From assembly GCA_036785705.1 (NCBI GenBank), contig JAWUZG010000004.1, forward strand, positions 9,210,501-9,274,500: DNA of 64,000 bases, read 5' to 3'. Every line of letters begins with the position of its first letter. The first letter of the stretch is position 1. Both the position numbers and the translations under genes were made by a program. Origin of the DNA: Acanthornis magna (lineage: Eukaryota > Chordata > Aves > Passeriformes > Acanthizidae). The notes under the pieces were generated by a model, which was given only the letters and a program-made list of their open reading frames with translations, had not been told where the DNA came from and made no database searches. This document shows positions 1 to 14,644 of the stretch, in pieces.

Positions 1-3000
1 GCAAAAATAAAACAAGAATGGACAAAAGCCTAGTTGAGTTGAAACTTGGAAAATAAAATTAAAACAAGTTGTGAAAGTTCTTCAATCATATAAATAAATA
101 AGGACAGGAAAAGAGAAAACTAAGCTACACATAAAAATGTTGATAATGAAGCTAACCTAAATAAGGCAGCAGAATCAAATACTCTAACACATGGATAAGA
201 CATATGACAGAAATTTCTGATCAGTCAGTAAGAATTAAAGTAATGTAAATTACTTTATCCAAGGAAGAAAGAAAACTTGAAATGCTTTTATGAGCTAGAT
301 GAGGTATTCCAAAAGCTCTGAACCACGAATATGAGACAAATGTGTAGATAAAAGTGAAAAATGAGAGGCAAGTACTTTCAGCTTGTCAAAAACTTTTTAG
401 TTGCAAGAAGATTTTTAATACCTGTAGTGCAGAAAATAAGCAAGAAAATTAATGGGAAGCAACAACGAAACTGATGGAATAGTAATTTGTGATTCATAAG
501 AAGCTAAGTGTGGAGAAAGTCACTGGAAAAACACAATATGATATAAAAACAGTATCTTTCCAGAGTCCAAGATTTTTATATTCTGTAATAATTCCTCCTT
601 TTAGTCCACAGTTTCACAATTTGAGTGCATTTTGTAGATGTATCTTAACACCAATTGATCTGCACGATTTTGTTGTTCTGAAAAGAAAGTTTACTGTGAC
701 AAGTAGTCTGTCGACATTTTATGATTTGTGTTTTCATTACAAAGTAAAGCTGTTTTTTTCAGCCATGTATTTCCTTTCTAGGAAAGGATATTGTACAGAA
801 TGAGAAGTACTTCACACAAGCAGGGCAGTATGTTTGATCTTGGATTGGGAGAGCTGACCTTACTCATAATAGCATTTAAGACAAGTCATGATGCCACTCT
901 GGAATGGGTTATTGGTGTATAGCATGACTCTTCCTGGGACCAACTTGTTGGTTTATAGTTAGACGTTGGGAAATACACCTACCTGAGAAAAAGATGTATT
1001 TTTTATAAATCCTGAAGGGTTAGAAGAACATGACTACTTGTAACAACTCCTGCTGAGTTGTTTCTTTCCTCCTTTAGTGGCTCATGGGAAGCATTTGAGA
1101 AGTGCTTGTGCTATTTTTCCAGAAGCTTTCAGAGAAGGATTTTTATTTTATATTTGAGTTCCAGGATGAAAACGGTTAGGAGTTCCATAAGTTCCTTCTG
1201 AAGAATCATGTTAAAGAACTCCCTGTTAGTCTCATTTATGTAGTCTCTGCTGCCCAGGCTTAGCACAGAGGTTTTTTTTTTCTTTTTGCTTTAATAAGTG
1301 TTTGGTTACACTTTCCTAACATTGTACAGATTGTTCTCTCCAAGGAATAGAAAGACTGACTGCTCTTTCTGACTGTTGTTTGTTTGGGGGTTTTTTAAAT
1401 ATTTTTAAGCAGTCACTGTCAATGTTTGGAGAAATGTCTATGCTCACAATTCATTCACTAGGGGACATCCAACCTGATTTTCACTGCTGTTATTTTTACT
1501 TTTTATATCTTCATGGGAAGCTATGTAAAGATTTTGGATGGATTATGAATGAAAAATTAACGAAGGATATGGAAGCAAGAAGAAAACTCAAGAAGAAGAA
1601 AAGATAACATAATGGAAAAACAGAGCCCAAACTCAGAGAGGACGCCCAGTTTGTAGAGGCCTAAACTCAACAATTTTTTGTCAGCATCTTGCACTGACTG
1701 CTAAGGCCATTCTGCTGCAGCTCTCAGCTGCAAGGCTGAGCATGCTACTGAGCTATGAAAAAGTAAGTTGGAGTGTATCAAGGTACGCACCTTACCTTGT
1801 AGGACCACCAACCAGAACTAGGTGCTACCTCTGCATGGTTATCTTATTCCTGTAATTTACCTGCAGCAGCTCATTTCCCTCACCATTCCTCATCTCCCAC
1901 AGGCGATAAAGAAATAAATCCCCTCCAAAGATTTTGCTCGTTAGAGCAAGAATATAATTTTTCCCTGAAGAGTCTGTATCTGGTAAATCCTAATTGATTG
2001 GACAGGCCCTACATATAATAGGCAGACAAATGAAATTTACAGAAGCCCTGAATGTGGTTTTTATTTTCGTTTCAGAGACTGATCCTGTGAAAATGGAATA
2101 TCAAAGCCCCAGACAAAAAACCTTTATTTATATAGAAATTCCTTAGAAGGGGATTTTACTATGCCCCATGCACAGCTGGGACTGTGCTGCTAGCTTGAGC
2201 AGCAAAATTAAGGATGATGTCTAGATTATTTTATAGTATTATTTTAGATAGTATTAGTTGGACAACTGGAAGGATGAGAGACTGTTTTGAGGTTGGGTAT
2301 CTTCCAATAGATCCTGTTTGAATCTATACCTTGTGCTGGACTGGAAAGAAAGAAGATTGGGTTGGGGGGCTGACATTTTTTAGTGACATTTAAAATATAA
2401 AACTTTGATTCATTTCACAAGAGGTTTGAGCCAAGGATCAAAGCTATTTATGAAAGTAGAAATGACACCCTGTACTTCTGGCAGGAGAACTAGTGGATGA
2501 CTTTGCTTTGACCTATTCTCCAGGTGTCCACAGAGTAAATAACAATGATCTAAGATGATTTTTCCATCCAAACAGAAACACAGAAACCATGTTCATTCAT
2601 CACTGTCTCTAAATGCATACAGAGAAGGCAGACACTTCCTTGCTATACACCTTCTCCTCCTCAGTATTAGCAATGTCGTATAGCACAGATATGATAACAT
2701 TCTCCTCTAACTCATTTTGCAGGCAGCAATCAATTTTAATTTCTTTCTCTTTCTACACTGATGTGAACCCCTTTAGGGTTTTCAGTATATATAAACTAGA
2801 CCATAAATAAATGTGGGTCTCGTTTGAAGTTTTAGATGGTCAAATGTATGTCTGTCTACAATTTTCTGTCAATGTTGCTCTATACTTTAATCCATGCATC
2901 TGTCCATTTCTTTTTTTGTCAGAAGTTAATCTCAGCTCTCTAATAAAATCTCAGACCTGAATACAAGCTCCCTTTGAGAGTAATTCTATTCATTAAGTCT

Positions 3001-6000
3001 TATCATTCCCTCAGAAGACCATATTTCCAAACTATTTTGAATATATTAAAAGAACATTTGAAGCAAACAGCTGTAAAAGAGTTAATTACAATTTATGTAC
3101 AGTTAATTCTTTGTTTATTCATTTATAACAGCATTTTCCTTATGATTTTTTGTATGTTTCTTCACATCTATCTTTAACCTTTTGGGTTAATTATATTTAG
3201 TAGCATTTCCTATAGCTATACCTAACAAACTACTGGAGTTGGACAATGTATAGTTTCAATTTAATTGTATATATTTCTGTTTGTGAGAAATGTAGAGAGA
3301 ACTATAGAGTTGAAACAAGTAGCCCAGCATCTTTTTCATTATCCTTAGGAAGGGACAGGGTTGCATCTATTGGGACTGGGGAGAGGGGAAAGTGCTGCAA
3401 AAATGAAAGATTAGTCAAGGGCCTAAAATGGCCATTAGTACAATTCACCACATCAGTTTAAGCTAATGGAGTCTTGACATTTTTTTTACAAATACTCTGT
3501 TTCTCTAACATATTTCTCTGATTATGTTTTAATCAGATGCAGGCAGGTATGTCCCCAGAGAATAAATGAGCGTCAGTACAATTTAGAATACTTTTTAAAC
3601 TTGGAAACACAATGGATGGGGAAAATCCTTCTTATCCAATACTCACCCAATCTGATCACATAAAGGAAAAAGTTGAAGTCTACTAACCTTCTATAAAAGT
3701 TAAAGTATTGTCTAAAATCATCTAAATAGTCACATAAATAAAATAATTTCTCATATTCCTTGTTAATCTCTTACTTTTCATCAACTCTTCCAGAAAACAT
3801 GGAATCAGTTGTAAACTGTTTATTAAATATTCTAGATATATATCTTCCTCAATCACTAATAAATTACAAGAGTTAACCAATGGCATTTTAGCTAACAGTA
3901 ATTCTTTACTAACTTAATCATAAAATGTTTTAAAGACTTGTTAGACTTATTCAATGAATTCTATTAATAAAGTACTAATAACTTAGCACATTCAGTAGAA
4001 AATAGAAGGCATTATTAACAGAGAGTAAAAAGAAATAAGAAGCATCAAATAAATTTCCTTATCATGCTTCAGGCTTTAATTTTCTGATTACAGTATTGGT
4101 GTAATTTTTTATTTCTAAAGTCAATGTCTGAGAAACAGTTTCTTGTAGAAAAGACTAAATTTTGTGAATCTTGGAGAACTATTGTGTATTTGGTTTTATT
4201 CTCCTAGGGAGATATTAATTACTTGAAGAGGCAATTTCTTGCTCTTTCATGCAATTGTTTATAACTATCATGCATATATGTACGCATTTGTATATATAAT
4301 ATAAAAAGCAGGCGTGATGCCTACATAATGTTCATATCACATAACCACATTGATTTTGAACTTCTTTTACAGTGAGTGACCTTAAATCACTGCTCTAGAA
4401 GACCAGAGGCTCCATGTAAAACACGTGACTTAATTTCATGATTATGAAGCTAGTTGATCATATTTTACCGGAACCCAATGTGCTACTTTTTATTGTAAAA
4501 AAGCCTACCCATTAGAAGGTCTATGGTGTTCTAAAGCAGCCTCTGAAGGTCAGACACAAAGTTCTAGAGCACCTCAGGCAGCTGTACCAAGCCTTTAGCA
4601 ACCACCCCCTGTAAAAGAAATTCAGGTACCAGTGGCTGTAGCTCATTTGCCCACACGTAGGTGTCTAACACCTGAGATGCTTCTCCTCAAAAATTACACC
4701 TGTTTTCCAGCTGTGTATCACACTGGTTCATTCCACTGGGATGTGTCTACTACCCTCAAGCATCTGAAATGATGACAGGCACCTAAATGTATGTGTAACT
4801 TGTTTTCACTTTGACCTGAGCCTCACCCATACCGACTCATTGAGCTGTCTGCCCTACAAAAATTAACATAATGTATTCCTTTAAATCTCAGAGGAAGACA
4901 TTTGTTTTGGAAGGAAAGAGTTGAGGGTTTCACAGAAGAGAGAAGACTTTGTGGGTATCACAGTTTAAATGAATTAATTTTTTTCCTCTCTCATATTGCC
5001 TTCCCCATTGCAGGGGGGATGTCTGCTTTGTTTTGTCCTTCTTGGACAATTCCATTAGGTGAGAAGCAGCCACTGCTTCTACAGTAAATGTGTCAAGGAA
5101 AATGTGCATACTGTTAATATAAAAATCTCATTTTCTCATTTAAGATATCAAGACATCAGCAGTGCAACGTGGAAAAATTTGTGTCTTTTACCTTTCCTTA
5201 AAAAAAAAAAAATCAAAAACAGGGCAGAAAGTATATTCTTGAACTTGTTTAGTGTTCTCTGAAAACCAGCCAGTGGAGTTGAGCAGAAACATTCAAATAT
5301 CTCATCTAAACTTAAAAAGTCTCAGGCATAATTAATATAAATTACATTCCTGATATTTTTCAGGTTTCTTCCTTTTCATCTTAACTTTTCATCTGCCAGA
5401 AGAGTAAGTGTTTTCCTGATAATTAATCCATATAACTCCTTGAAATTTCTCTTACTCCTAAGAAGCCAGATGCGTCTTTATCTCAGTAGACAGATATCTT
5501 TCTGAGCTGTTTACTAAGTGAATGAGAATTTCACTACCTATTACACAGAAAGTACAGTTCTGTTAACCTTTCACTCAGATAGCCTGCTGTTATCTAAAGC
5601 AATCTATCTACAAATGTATAAGGATAGAACATTTCCTCAGTAATATAGCTCATTGCAACAATCAAGTATTGCAAGAAAACTGGTATCTAATTAGTAGGCT
5701 TTCCCCTGTGGCTTTACCATTATATAATAGTCTACACAATTGATGACTTATTAAACAATTCCCTGATTTCCTTCATGAAAGTAAATTGAATGTCTTTTTT
5801 CTTCTTTTGGTTATGTTACTCCAGTGTTAGTGATCCAGCTCTCCTCTAGGCAACGTAATAGAAGTGAATAATTTTTTTTATCATTACTGTTTCCACTTCT
5901 GCTAATCTTCGTGTAATTATTTTTTCTGTGTTGGAGTTTGAAAGATGGGCTGTAGGCCTCACCTTTTCCAAAGAAGATGATTACTTATGTTTCCCTCCTT

Positions 6001-7200
6001 GCTAAAGTTGATCTCCAACTTTCACTTTTGTTATTAGCTTTCATGCGCTTCAAAATATGTAATCTTACAGATATTATTCTTCCACAAAGAAGACAACATA
6101 TCAATTCATTTGAGAGATTTCCTTTTACAGATTTATTTTGGGCTTTCTTCATTGGTTTGGATAAATTAATTTGAATTTTATTAGACCTTCTTTCTCCACA
6201 TGACAGAAACACTGCCTGCTAATAAGACAATTTAAATGGTGTAACAGTATCTTCATGTGATATATTTCCATATTTGGTTATCTTCTGCATAAAGTGGAGT
6301 TATGAAGTTATGACTCTCCAAATTGTTTCCTTTTTATTTTTATTAATTGAGGCCTTTAAGCAAATTTCAGCCAACATTTCCCAACCTGCTTCAGACTGCA
6401 TGAAAGTGATTTTATTATCCAAAACCATACCAAGCACCCTGATAATTCCTCTGTAGATACAGTTACAGGCACAGAACTCTAAGTGCAAATTACTGAAAAC
6501 AGGAAGTTGATAACCCTTTAATGCTGAAACAAGTAATAAATCCAATTTTGTCCCTCTGATTATTGTGGTTTTGAAGATTTTGAATGGATGACCCAGAACT
6601 CCCAAAATGGAAATTTAGCCATGTGATGTTTAAGTGGTAGCAAATGAGTAAATGCCATAGGATTGCTATCTTAAAGTGTATTTTCACTTATATATTTTTG
6701 TATTCTTAAAAGAAGATCTTAAATTATATTTAAGCAGTGCAATGACCAAAATTGGAAAAATAGGGATTATCTGTTTCACCTGTTTCCATCAATTCTAAAT
6801 ATCAGGTTATGATGGGGGAACATGCAGATCAACAGGATGAATTTTATAGAATAAGTTATTCCATCTACTACCAGTAGTAACTTCCAAAAGTCTTTTCCAC
6901 TGATTCCATGAAGAGTTTTTGTGAGATAAAGAAAGGTGTAATGACTGGTTTTGTTCTGCCACTGTAGTTTTTGCATATGCACATACACCATATACATACA
7001 GAGAAAAAATTCTCAAGCCGCCAAGTAATATTTTTTTAGCTGCATCTTCAATGCAGGAATTCAATTAATCCATGAAAATATTATTCTGAAGTAACAATCA
7101 GAAGATTTCTCCCTGTTATTTTTTTCTTTTTCCATTCCTTGATTTCGAATAAGAGAACCAAAGCATTACAGAATTATTTCTTTCCAATTTTTATTTCATT
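1..7200. other. AT-rich unique sequence, no gene seen
   Basis: Reading frames here are short and have chance-like, AT-driven composition (rich in F, I, L, S, K, N). None shows a domain I recognise. The first 480 bases or so are A-rich on the plus strand, as in decayed retroelement coding sequence, but I could not align them to a family. The 4.55-4.86 kb stretch is less AT-rich and contains a word pair like TAGGTGTCTAACACCT, which may be an old unclassified repeat. Nothing else is supportable. Confidence 0.6.
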
Positions 7201-7222
7201 TCTCTCTCTCTCTCTCTCTCTC
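7201..7222. repeat. (TC)11 dinucleotide microsatellite
   Basis: A perfect TC run of 22 bases in T-rich sequence. It is short but pure, so it may vary in length between individuals. Confidence 0.9.
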
Positions 7223-9789
7223 ATCATTCATGTATCATGCTTAAAAATTAATTAATGAACTCACGTTTTATGTTTTGTCTGTTAACTGTATGAAACAGCT
7301 ACTGCTTATAGGCAGGAATGAGCCCTCAAGCAAACTTGCCATCACTATCGTGCATATTTTTTACATCATCCACACTGGCTTACAGCTGGATTTGCTTGGG
7401 CTTGTTAACCTGTTGCTTCTGTTGCCACTTTGCATGTTTTTGATTATAAACAATGGGTTTTTAGACAACTTGGGAAAAATCCAATGACTTCATCTAATAC
7501 AGGATCATTCTCTTTGTTTATTTCTTAATTGTAATGTATTTTACTTTACTTTCTCTTATTTTTGTGCGTACAATTTTATAGTCAAATTATATTAAATATA
7601 TCTAATTTTTAGAACACAACAGATGGAGGATGGATTCACCTTTGTGTGTTCTTGAATAGATTGTTAGTCTTCAAACCAAAGAATAATGCAGAGGGGGTTT
7701 ATATTTTTTTGTTTTATGATTTTTATATCCTCCAAAAGAGAATTCAACAATCTAAACATGTGGCTTTTTATTTTTGCATACTCTGTCTGTCAGGAACAGT
7801 TGTCATTCATCATGGAAGAAAGAACAGGACTATATAGAATTATGATGTGACATTGACAAATTTATTAGTCAAGGCAAATATATTGTAATAAAAATATTCA
7901 AAATATTGGTAGATAATTCTATATATTTCCATTCAGTCTGTTTCCTTAATAAGTGAAAGATGAACAGGCTTGTTTTAATTCTGACCTAGAATATTGCAAC
8001 AAATCCAGAGATTTTTAATACTTCAAAATCTAAAAGGACAAAAATATTATTCCAATGTGTACTGCAAAAGCATCTGTCAACCATCACTTCTGAAAAAAAT
8101 AAATATTGGTTTAAAAATTGGTCAAATTTAAGTCTTGCTGTATGCTGTCCAGGTAAAACTAGAAATTCCTGAAGTCGAGTCATATTCCCTTAAATGGTCC
8201 CATAGTAATGGAAGTGAGAGATGATGGACCAGGAACTCCTCTACAGATTTTGTGGAAATTTTTTTTGTGGAAAATTCCTTCTCTTAATGAGAAGGGAGTA
8301 TATGCTAATCAATATGGTTTCTCCACAGGAAAGCTCCTATGCTTACATTGTAATTTACCATAAATCATTTCATGTAACTGCCAGTGTTGACACAAAGAGA
8401 ATACTAAGAAATAATATTTTTCATCACTTCTCCTGTCTTAAATATATAAATAAAAATGCTTCTGTTGTCTCTATGAGCTTTATATTCACCCTGAATTTAA
8501 TTGTCATTAACAATTTCTTTAACACCTCCAGGTTATTGCTCTCTGCTTACTCAGTTTTCACTGAGGGGTTGCTGGCATACATTAAACTGTAATTTTCATA
8601 TGCTCTGTAAAAATTAAATCTCGAGTAATTTTTGTAAGACTCTGCAATTATGAAATTGTAAAACATTCTTATAGAATGAATATAAAAGAAAATTTGTGTG
8701 GATTTTTTTATTACATGAGCTAGTTATTCAGCAAATGTTTCCATTTTCATCCATTAAATGACACCTGCAGATGAAGAAAATATTAGGTTTAGAATTTCTG
8801 TATTTTTTATTTGGCCAAGTATTTTAAAGCAAATGTTCACTGTCATTTTTCACAGTCATCATTCAGTACATCTTGATTGCATTTATCTTTGCATACGTTA
8901 AATAAGATTGTAAGAGTTTAAAGAGTTGCTTTTTTGCTGATTTTATTTTAAAATCGTATTTTGACAAGTATTTGGGGCTATGTGTTACATTAAAACTGAC
9001 TTTACAGGTAGTTTGTCAATTGTTAATTTTGCATTTATGTATAAATAGCATATAATACGGATGGATCATACTTAAAAAGATGGTTTTTAGAATAGCAGTT
9101 CAAAATATGTGCATTGTAATGCGTATTACAGAGACGGAAATCATTAACTTTTTTATCAAGAACTTAAAACTACGTTTTTTAATGTACAATATATCTCAAG
9201 TCATGTCAATAAGCTTGTGCTCCAAATGCCTTCCCAAACACACCGAGGAAATACCCTCTGTGGGAAAAATAACATGCAATCAAATTTAAACAGTAAGTAT
9301 ACTAAAGTAATTTAAAATAAGAACTTTTAAAACATATTTAAAATAAGTCCGAACATTTGGAATGTTTGGAATATTTAGGAATCTGCAAATATTTCTCTAA
9401 TCTCTTCATATATGATAAATCCATCTCTATTTGTTCACTGTGTTCTGGCTTGAGTTGTCATCATTCAGATATCAGACAAAAAAGAAATGACAAAGGAGAA
9501 AAATATCCAGAACACCACTGTTAACTAAAACCTAAAACAATTGAAGCTATTTAAACAAAATAATTTTCAAATTGTATTATTCAAAATGATAGATAAATGA
9601 CCAGATTGCAATATACAACCTCTTTTGACTTTAAGTCTGATTATGTCCTATAGAAATCAAACAACTATTCAATCTCTTCCTTCATGTTTATTCCCTTCAT
9701 TCCCATTAAATAAAGTTATTTTAATACATAAATTTTCTATGGCAAGACAGCCAGTGTAAAGCATTTATATCTTATTTGAGATGCAAATA
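7223..9789. other. AT-rich unique sequence
   Basis: No repeat family, RNA gene or convincing coding exon is visible. The part from about 8820 to 9060 has the even, low-complexity-free texture often seen in conserved non-coding elements, but only an alignment could show that. The 123-codon frame starting at 8221 has no recognisable domain. Confidence 0.5.
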
Positions 9790-10150
9790 TTTTTGTACCT
9801 CTTCCAACACAAGCCAAATGCAAGCTATAAAAATGCTTTATTAAATAGGTGAATGGGCAGCAAAGCCATCTGAGGATGACATCTTCTAATTACCTGCAGT
9901 GCATCTGCTAATAAACTGCCAAGGCTCACAAAAAAAAGCCCTTCTAGGATAAAAGCCAGGACAATTGTAAAGGCTAAATTATTAATTAATATCAGGCAGC
10001 GATCATAACTTCCTGGTTTCTTGCCAGGATACAGCATGTCGTTGGCGGGCTTAACAGGAAGGTTTTTATGAATGCTGAAGACTATAATAAATCTTAGAAA
10101 GTTCTAATTTTACAGAAACCTGCTGCAGCCTTTGTTTGTGGCTAACAGTC
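9790..10150. promoter_or_regulatory. Candidate conserved non-coding element
   Basis: This stretch stands out from its AT-rich surroundings by mixed, information-rich composition without simple repeats. It carries several homeodomain-type TAATTA/ATTAAT words (near 9888 and 9982) and short CTGCAG-type words. That texture is common in vertebrate enhancers. A minus-strand frame of 70 codons crosses it, but resembles no protein I know. The call is inference from texture only. Confidence 0.22.
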
Positions 10151-13100
10151 AGACTGAAAAAGCTGTGATGCAATTGTCTTAGATACTAAGATATTAGCTT
10201 TAAATTCAGCAGAATAAATAATTTCCCAGAAACTCTGAGTAAAAACTAACACTTTGGTTGATGAGTTCTATTTGCTTTCTTAACATAGTTATCTGAAACC
10301 AAAAGTCCTCAAATAGTGACGTGGAATTTAAACTTTTGAGTGGTATAGTGAATTTCCTACGCACTTATTAACCCATGTTCTGGTCAATAGACATCTGGTA
10401 CGATGCGTTGTTACCTAAAACTGTGGCATGATGTTTAATGCTAAGTCTACCCTGGGTTTGGAGTAATAATTTAATCAGGTATCTCATGATACTTGTGCTT
10501 TTTAATGAACTGTAGTCCTGGGATGATCACTGATAGTTAATTCCCTACTTGATGGAAAAAAAGGTCATCTTAGTTCAGGTAAAGAGGATATTTATTAAAT
10601 CTGCCAGAGGCTAACAAAAAGATGTGATATTTCTTGGTGATGTCTTCAGCTGCATCATGACTCAAAATACAGGAGAGTTCATGCAGGTGTCAGGTTTCAT
10701 ACACCTATCTCAATTATGCCCACATATAAAATTAATAAGAATAGGACAAGAATATTTTATTATAAAAGGAAGCAAAGAAAAGAGATAGATAATGCAAGTC
10801 AGACCTGTTTAAGTCATTATTTCAAAAGGGGACATTCCAGCCTAATTTCCTCAACTTCCTGAGAGGAGCAATGAATGAGACAGGACCAGACACAGAATTT
10901 AGATTATTTTAGAGAAAATTATATGTTCTGTTAATTTTCCTTTAGAACTGATATAAAAACCCCAAAACTTAGTGTCATATTTCATACATTTTGAGAGAGC
11001 ACTATTTATGATTTAGCAAGAGAAAAAACAGTAACTAGCTAATATGCTCTTTATTGTCTATATTAAGAGTCATTTTACTTCGTTATGGATAACAGAAAAA
11101 GTTGTCTCACACAGATATAACACTTGATATTGTTTCCATGTTATATTCTATAGGTTTGTTTATTTACATTTGTATGGACAAAACAAAGGAAAGTCTGAAG
11201 TAAAATTTTAAGTGTTTAACATGATAAAAGACCATATTAAGTGTTTAAACATTATTAAAACATTGAATACAGTCTAGTTTAGTTCCAACTATTTTAAGTT
11301 CATATAAATTCTATTCATATAAGAATGAGACTTATAGGGACCTAGGATTTATCATCTTATTTTCTATTTCCTGAAGCACATAAGATCTTGAAATGGAAAT
11401 CTCTGCCATTATGCACATTTAATTAACTGAAGTTCATAGACAATAACAAAAGTTTGATTGCTGAAAATGTGCAGCTATATTCTTTTCAAGAGACTACAAT
11501 TTTCATTATGAATCAATTAAAATTGGTTGAACCTGTGTCAAATCCAATGTGACACTTGGAAATGTTTCATATAAAGTTTTCTCCAAACATCTATAATAGC
11601 AGTTCCACCAGGGAACATAAATCCAACATCACTTCTTCTTCAGCAACATTTTCTGGTTTTAATTAGTCTTCCTAACCCAATTTATATATATTACTGTGTA
11701 TAAATGTCTGTGTCTTCTCAATATATATATGTGACCGGACTGTGGTTCATATTGTGCTAGTAAGACAACAGATGGATCTCTCACAAAGACAGCAAAGAAG
11801 ACTCCTTTTCTTTTCTAATGATTTCAGTTCAGAAGATAAAAACAAGCCAAACCAAAACAAAAAAAAAAAAAAAATAAAAATCCCAACACAAACCACACGA
11901 CCTAACAGTGATTTTTTTCTAGTTATTTCCTGAAGTATTTCAAAGCACTTCAGAAAGAGAAGTCTAATGCTGCTGAACCACGCTGACCTCTGAAAGGCAG
12001 GGAATTGCCTTGAAATACACACTTGCTTGTTCAATGGTTGATTTGGGAAGATAAAATGCTGTCCAAGGCTATAGGAAATGACCTCTTACATATTTTATAA
12101 TGTCAAAGGGTCTGAAGTAGACATGTTGGGCCAATGGTGCACTTATTATAAACAACACGGTGAAAATAACCTGCCAAAGTATTTACCTGTTTGGACTTGA
12201 AATGAACTTTACACATGTCTTATAAGAATGTTTTTTAAAGTTTGCTTGATTAGAGCTTTATAAAAAAAGCAAAGCCTTAGATTATGAGCTAATTAAGTTC
12301 CTATATCAGTTTGATAAAAAGGCTTCCTTGGCTTGACTGAACTTGACTGTTCAGATGAATTTCTCCTTTTCTGATATTTATTGTTTTTCATTGATTCAAA
12401 ATAACTTTTATAAAAATAACTCTCCAATGAGAACTGAAATTTGTTCCAGTAAGAAAAAAACCTTTCTTGAGCAGAAACAGTTTGAGACCAAGTGTGAAAA
12501 GAGAATAAAACTGAGTTTAAATATTATTGCAATGTGTCCTGCATTTTCACTGAAACAAACTATTTCACGTTGTTTTTCAAACATAGTTTGAAAGAGATGT
12601 TTTCTGAGCAATAAAGCAGAGAACTTAAGTAAGAACAATAGTGAAACAGAAAACTTCAGTGCTGAGAACTCTTTTTGTTAAAAAAAAGAACAAGTCAGAA
12701 TATGAGGATTTAATAATTCCTTTTTCTTATTTCCTTTCATAACAACTATTCTGTTAGGAGCCTGAATTGCCAACCTGATGATTTCTGTCTTCGGCCGGAA
12801 GTAAAGCTTACAGGGAGAAAGTCAGGTGGCAAAAAGCCTCACTGATTTCATTTAATATATTTGATTTCAACTTGAAAACCTCACAAATATAAGAAAGTTT
12901 ATATTCTCCTTTCACAAAGTAAAGGTGATAAAGTCTTAAATATTGATGGGGAAAAAGAAAATTATGAGGTTTGGAGTTTAGAAGGCAGAGTTATTTGGGG
13001 AAATCTGCCTGTGAGAGGAAAAACAGACCAGTTTTCACTTTCAAAGATCACAAGAATTACATTTTATTTTTAGTTGAACAGTGGGATAATGTTAGTCAGA

Positions 13101-13929
13101 GAGACAGACTCAGTCTAGCATACCACTTAACAGATAATGCAACAAACAAGCAGTGCTGTGCCATGCCTACTGTTATACATCAGCGCCAAAACACGAGGTG
13201 TCTAAACACATGGCAGAATGTTTTGAGCTGGAAAATATTATCAAGGATTTAGGCTTGACAAGTACTCATAGATGAGCAGTTTTGTAGTAAGTACTCTCTT
13301 TTCATCTGCTAGAAATTCAGTTAACCCTGCAATTTATAAAAAACATTCAATTTTACATTATAGTAATGTGGCAAGGATTGGACAAAACTGTTTCAAGTAA
13401 ATTCTTTTCTAGTGAACTTGAGCAGAAACTGAAATACAGCTATATTAGCAGAAAAATCCTGACATTCAGAAACTATTACAAAAATAATTTCCTCCATTTC
13501 TTTACCCATCCCCAGCTATCCACCACACACACATACCTTGCCTTGCACATCTTTCCTGGAAATAAATGTGGTTTGCAACACAGTAATAAAACTCAGGATG
13601 AAGAGGAAATTCAATTCCAGAGTAAGACTAAAATCAGAAATACAACTCAGCATCGTTCAGTTTGCTTAGAGCCAGCAGACACAGAGTAGACAAATTCTGA
13701 AATCAGGGATTATACCAACACTCTAAGCCTCACACAACCAATGAGATATTACCACAGAGCACCAATGTCATTAGAGTTATGAGTAAGGAGGGCTTGCAGT
13801 TTAAAAAAATAATTTAAGTACTCTAGAAATCTGCATCCTTAGAGTATCTTGAAATTTGCTATGCCTCATATGCATGTCAAGTCCTATTTGCTTTCTGTAT
13901 CTGGGGCAAACACAAGCAAGAGGCAGTAA
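10151..13929. other. AT-rich unique sequence with a poly-A/AC tract
   Basis: No gene or recognised interspersed repeat. An A-rich tract with AAACC/AAAAC words lies at about 11840-11895 and belongs with the other A/C-rich tracts in the window. Frames at 12343, 12971 and 13366 are open for 82 to 107 codons but have no domain or splice structure that I can support. Confidence 0.5.
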
Positions 13930-13935
13930 ATTTAT

Positions 13936-14068
13936 ACAAATAGGTATATACATATACATATATAACTATAGGATTTACATATAGTTATAAGGCTATATGT
14001 ACAAACGTGTTATATATAAAAAGTTATGTATAAAGTTATAAATATATATGTATATATATAAACTATGT
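13936..14068. repeat. AT-rich alternating purine-pyrimidine tract
   Basis: The sequence is dominated by TATA, CATATA and TATATG words, with local palindromes. It is an imperfect TA-type low-complexity region, not a clean microsatellite. Confidence 0.75.
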
Positions 14069-14644
14069 AAGGTTTCATGTGCTCCTAATAAATTTCCCAA
14101 GCATATCTCAGTTCGCCAACATTTATATTCATTAATACAAAGCACCTGATATCCATTTTGGGGCACGCTACTGAAGAAGTCAGGAAGGCATGTCTCAAAC
14201 ACTACTTTGCCAGGTAATTGAAGTAGATGTAGGTGGCAAGCCCAGGCAAATTTTTCCTTCTTGTCACTGCTGACAAAAAGATGTCTCTACATCACTATTG
14301 AAAATCAGAATGCTAAAAGATAACTACAACTCTGATCCTTGCTGAGGCCATGGTGTTATGACTCTGTGGAAGTCAAAAGGCAATATAAGCTGAACTAGAT
14401 TCTGACTTAATATATCAGTGAGTATGTACTACAGAATATTAAGTCTTCATATCAGTTCATATTTGGAAAGACATAAGTGTTATATCCAGTACACACACAC
14501 ATAAAAGACGGCTTGCCAAGTTTATATGCCTTTTGGAAACAATGGAACTGCTGTTACAAAGAAAATCTGATCTTAAATTGCAAAAAAAATTCTACTAATT
14601 TAATTTCAGAAGATCACAAATGGCTTAAATTTCCACTGCGTTTC

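Noticed and set aside
1..480. A-rich segment that might be decayed LINE or ERV coding sequence
   Set aside because: Translation in the plus frames is broken and gave only vague similarity to the CR1 RT upstream region; not enough to call.
1783..1800. Minus-strand splice donor AAG/GTAAGG
   Set aside because: All three frames upstream of it contain stop codons within a short distance, so no coding exon fits.
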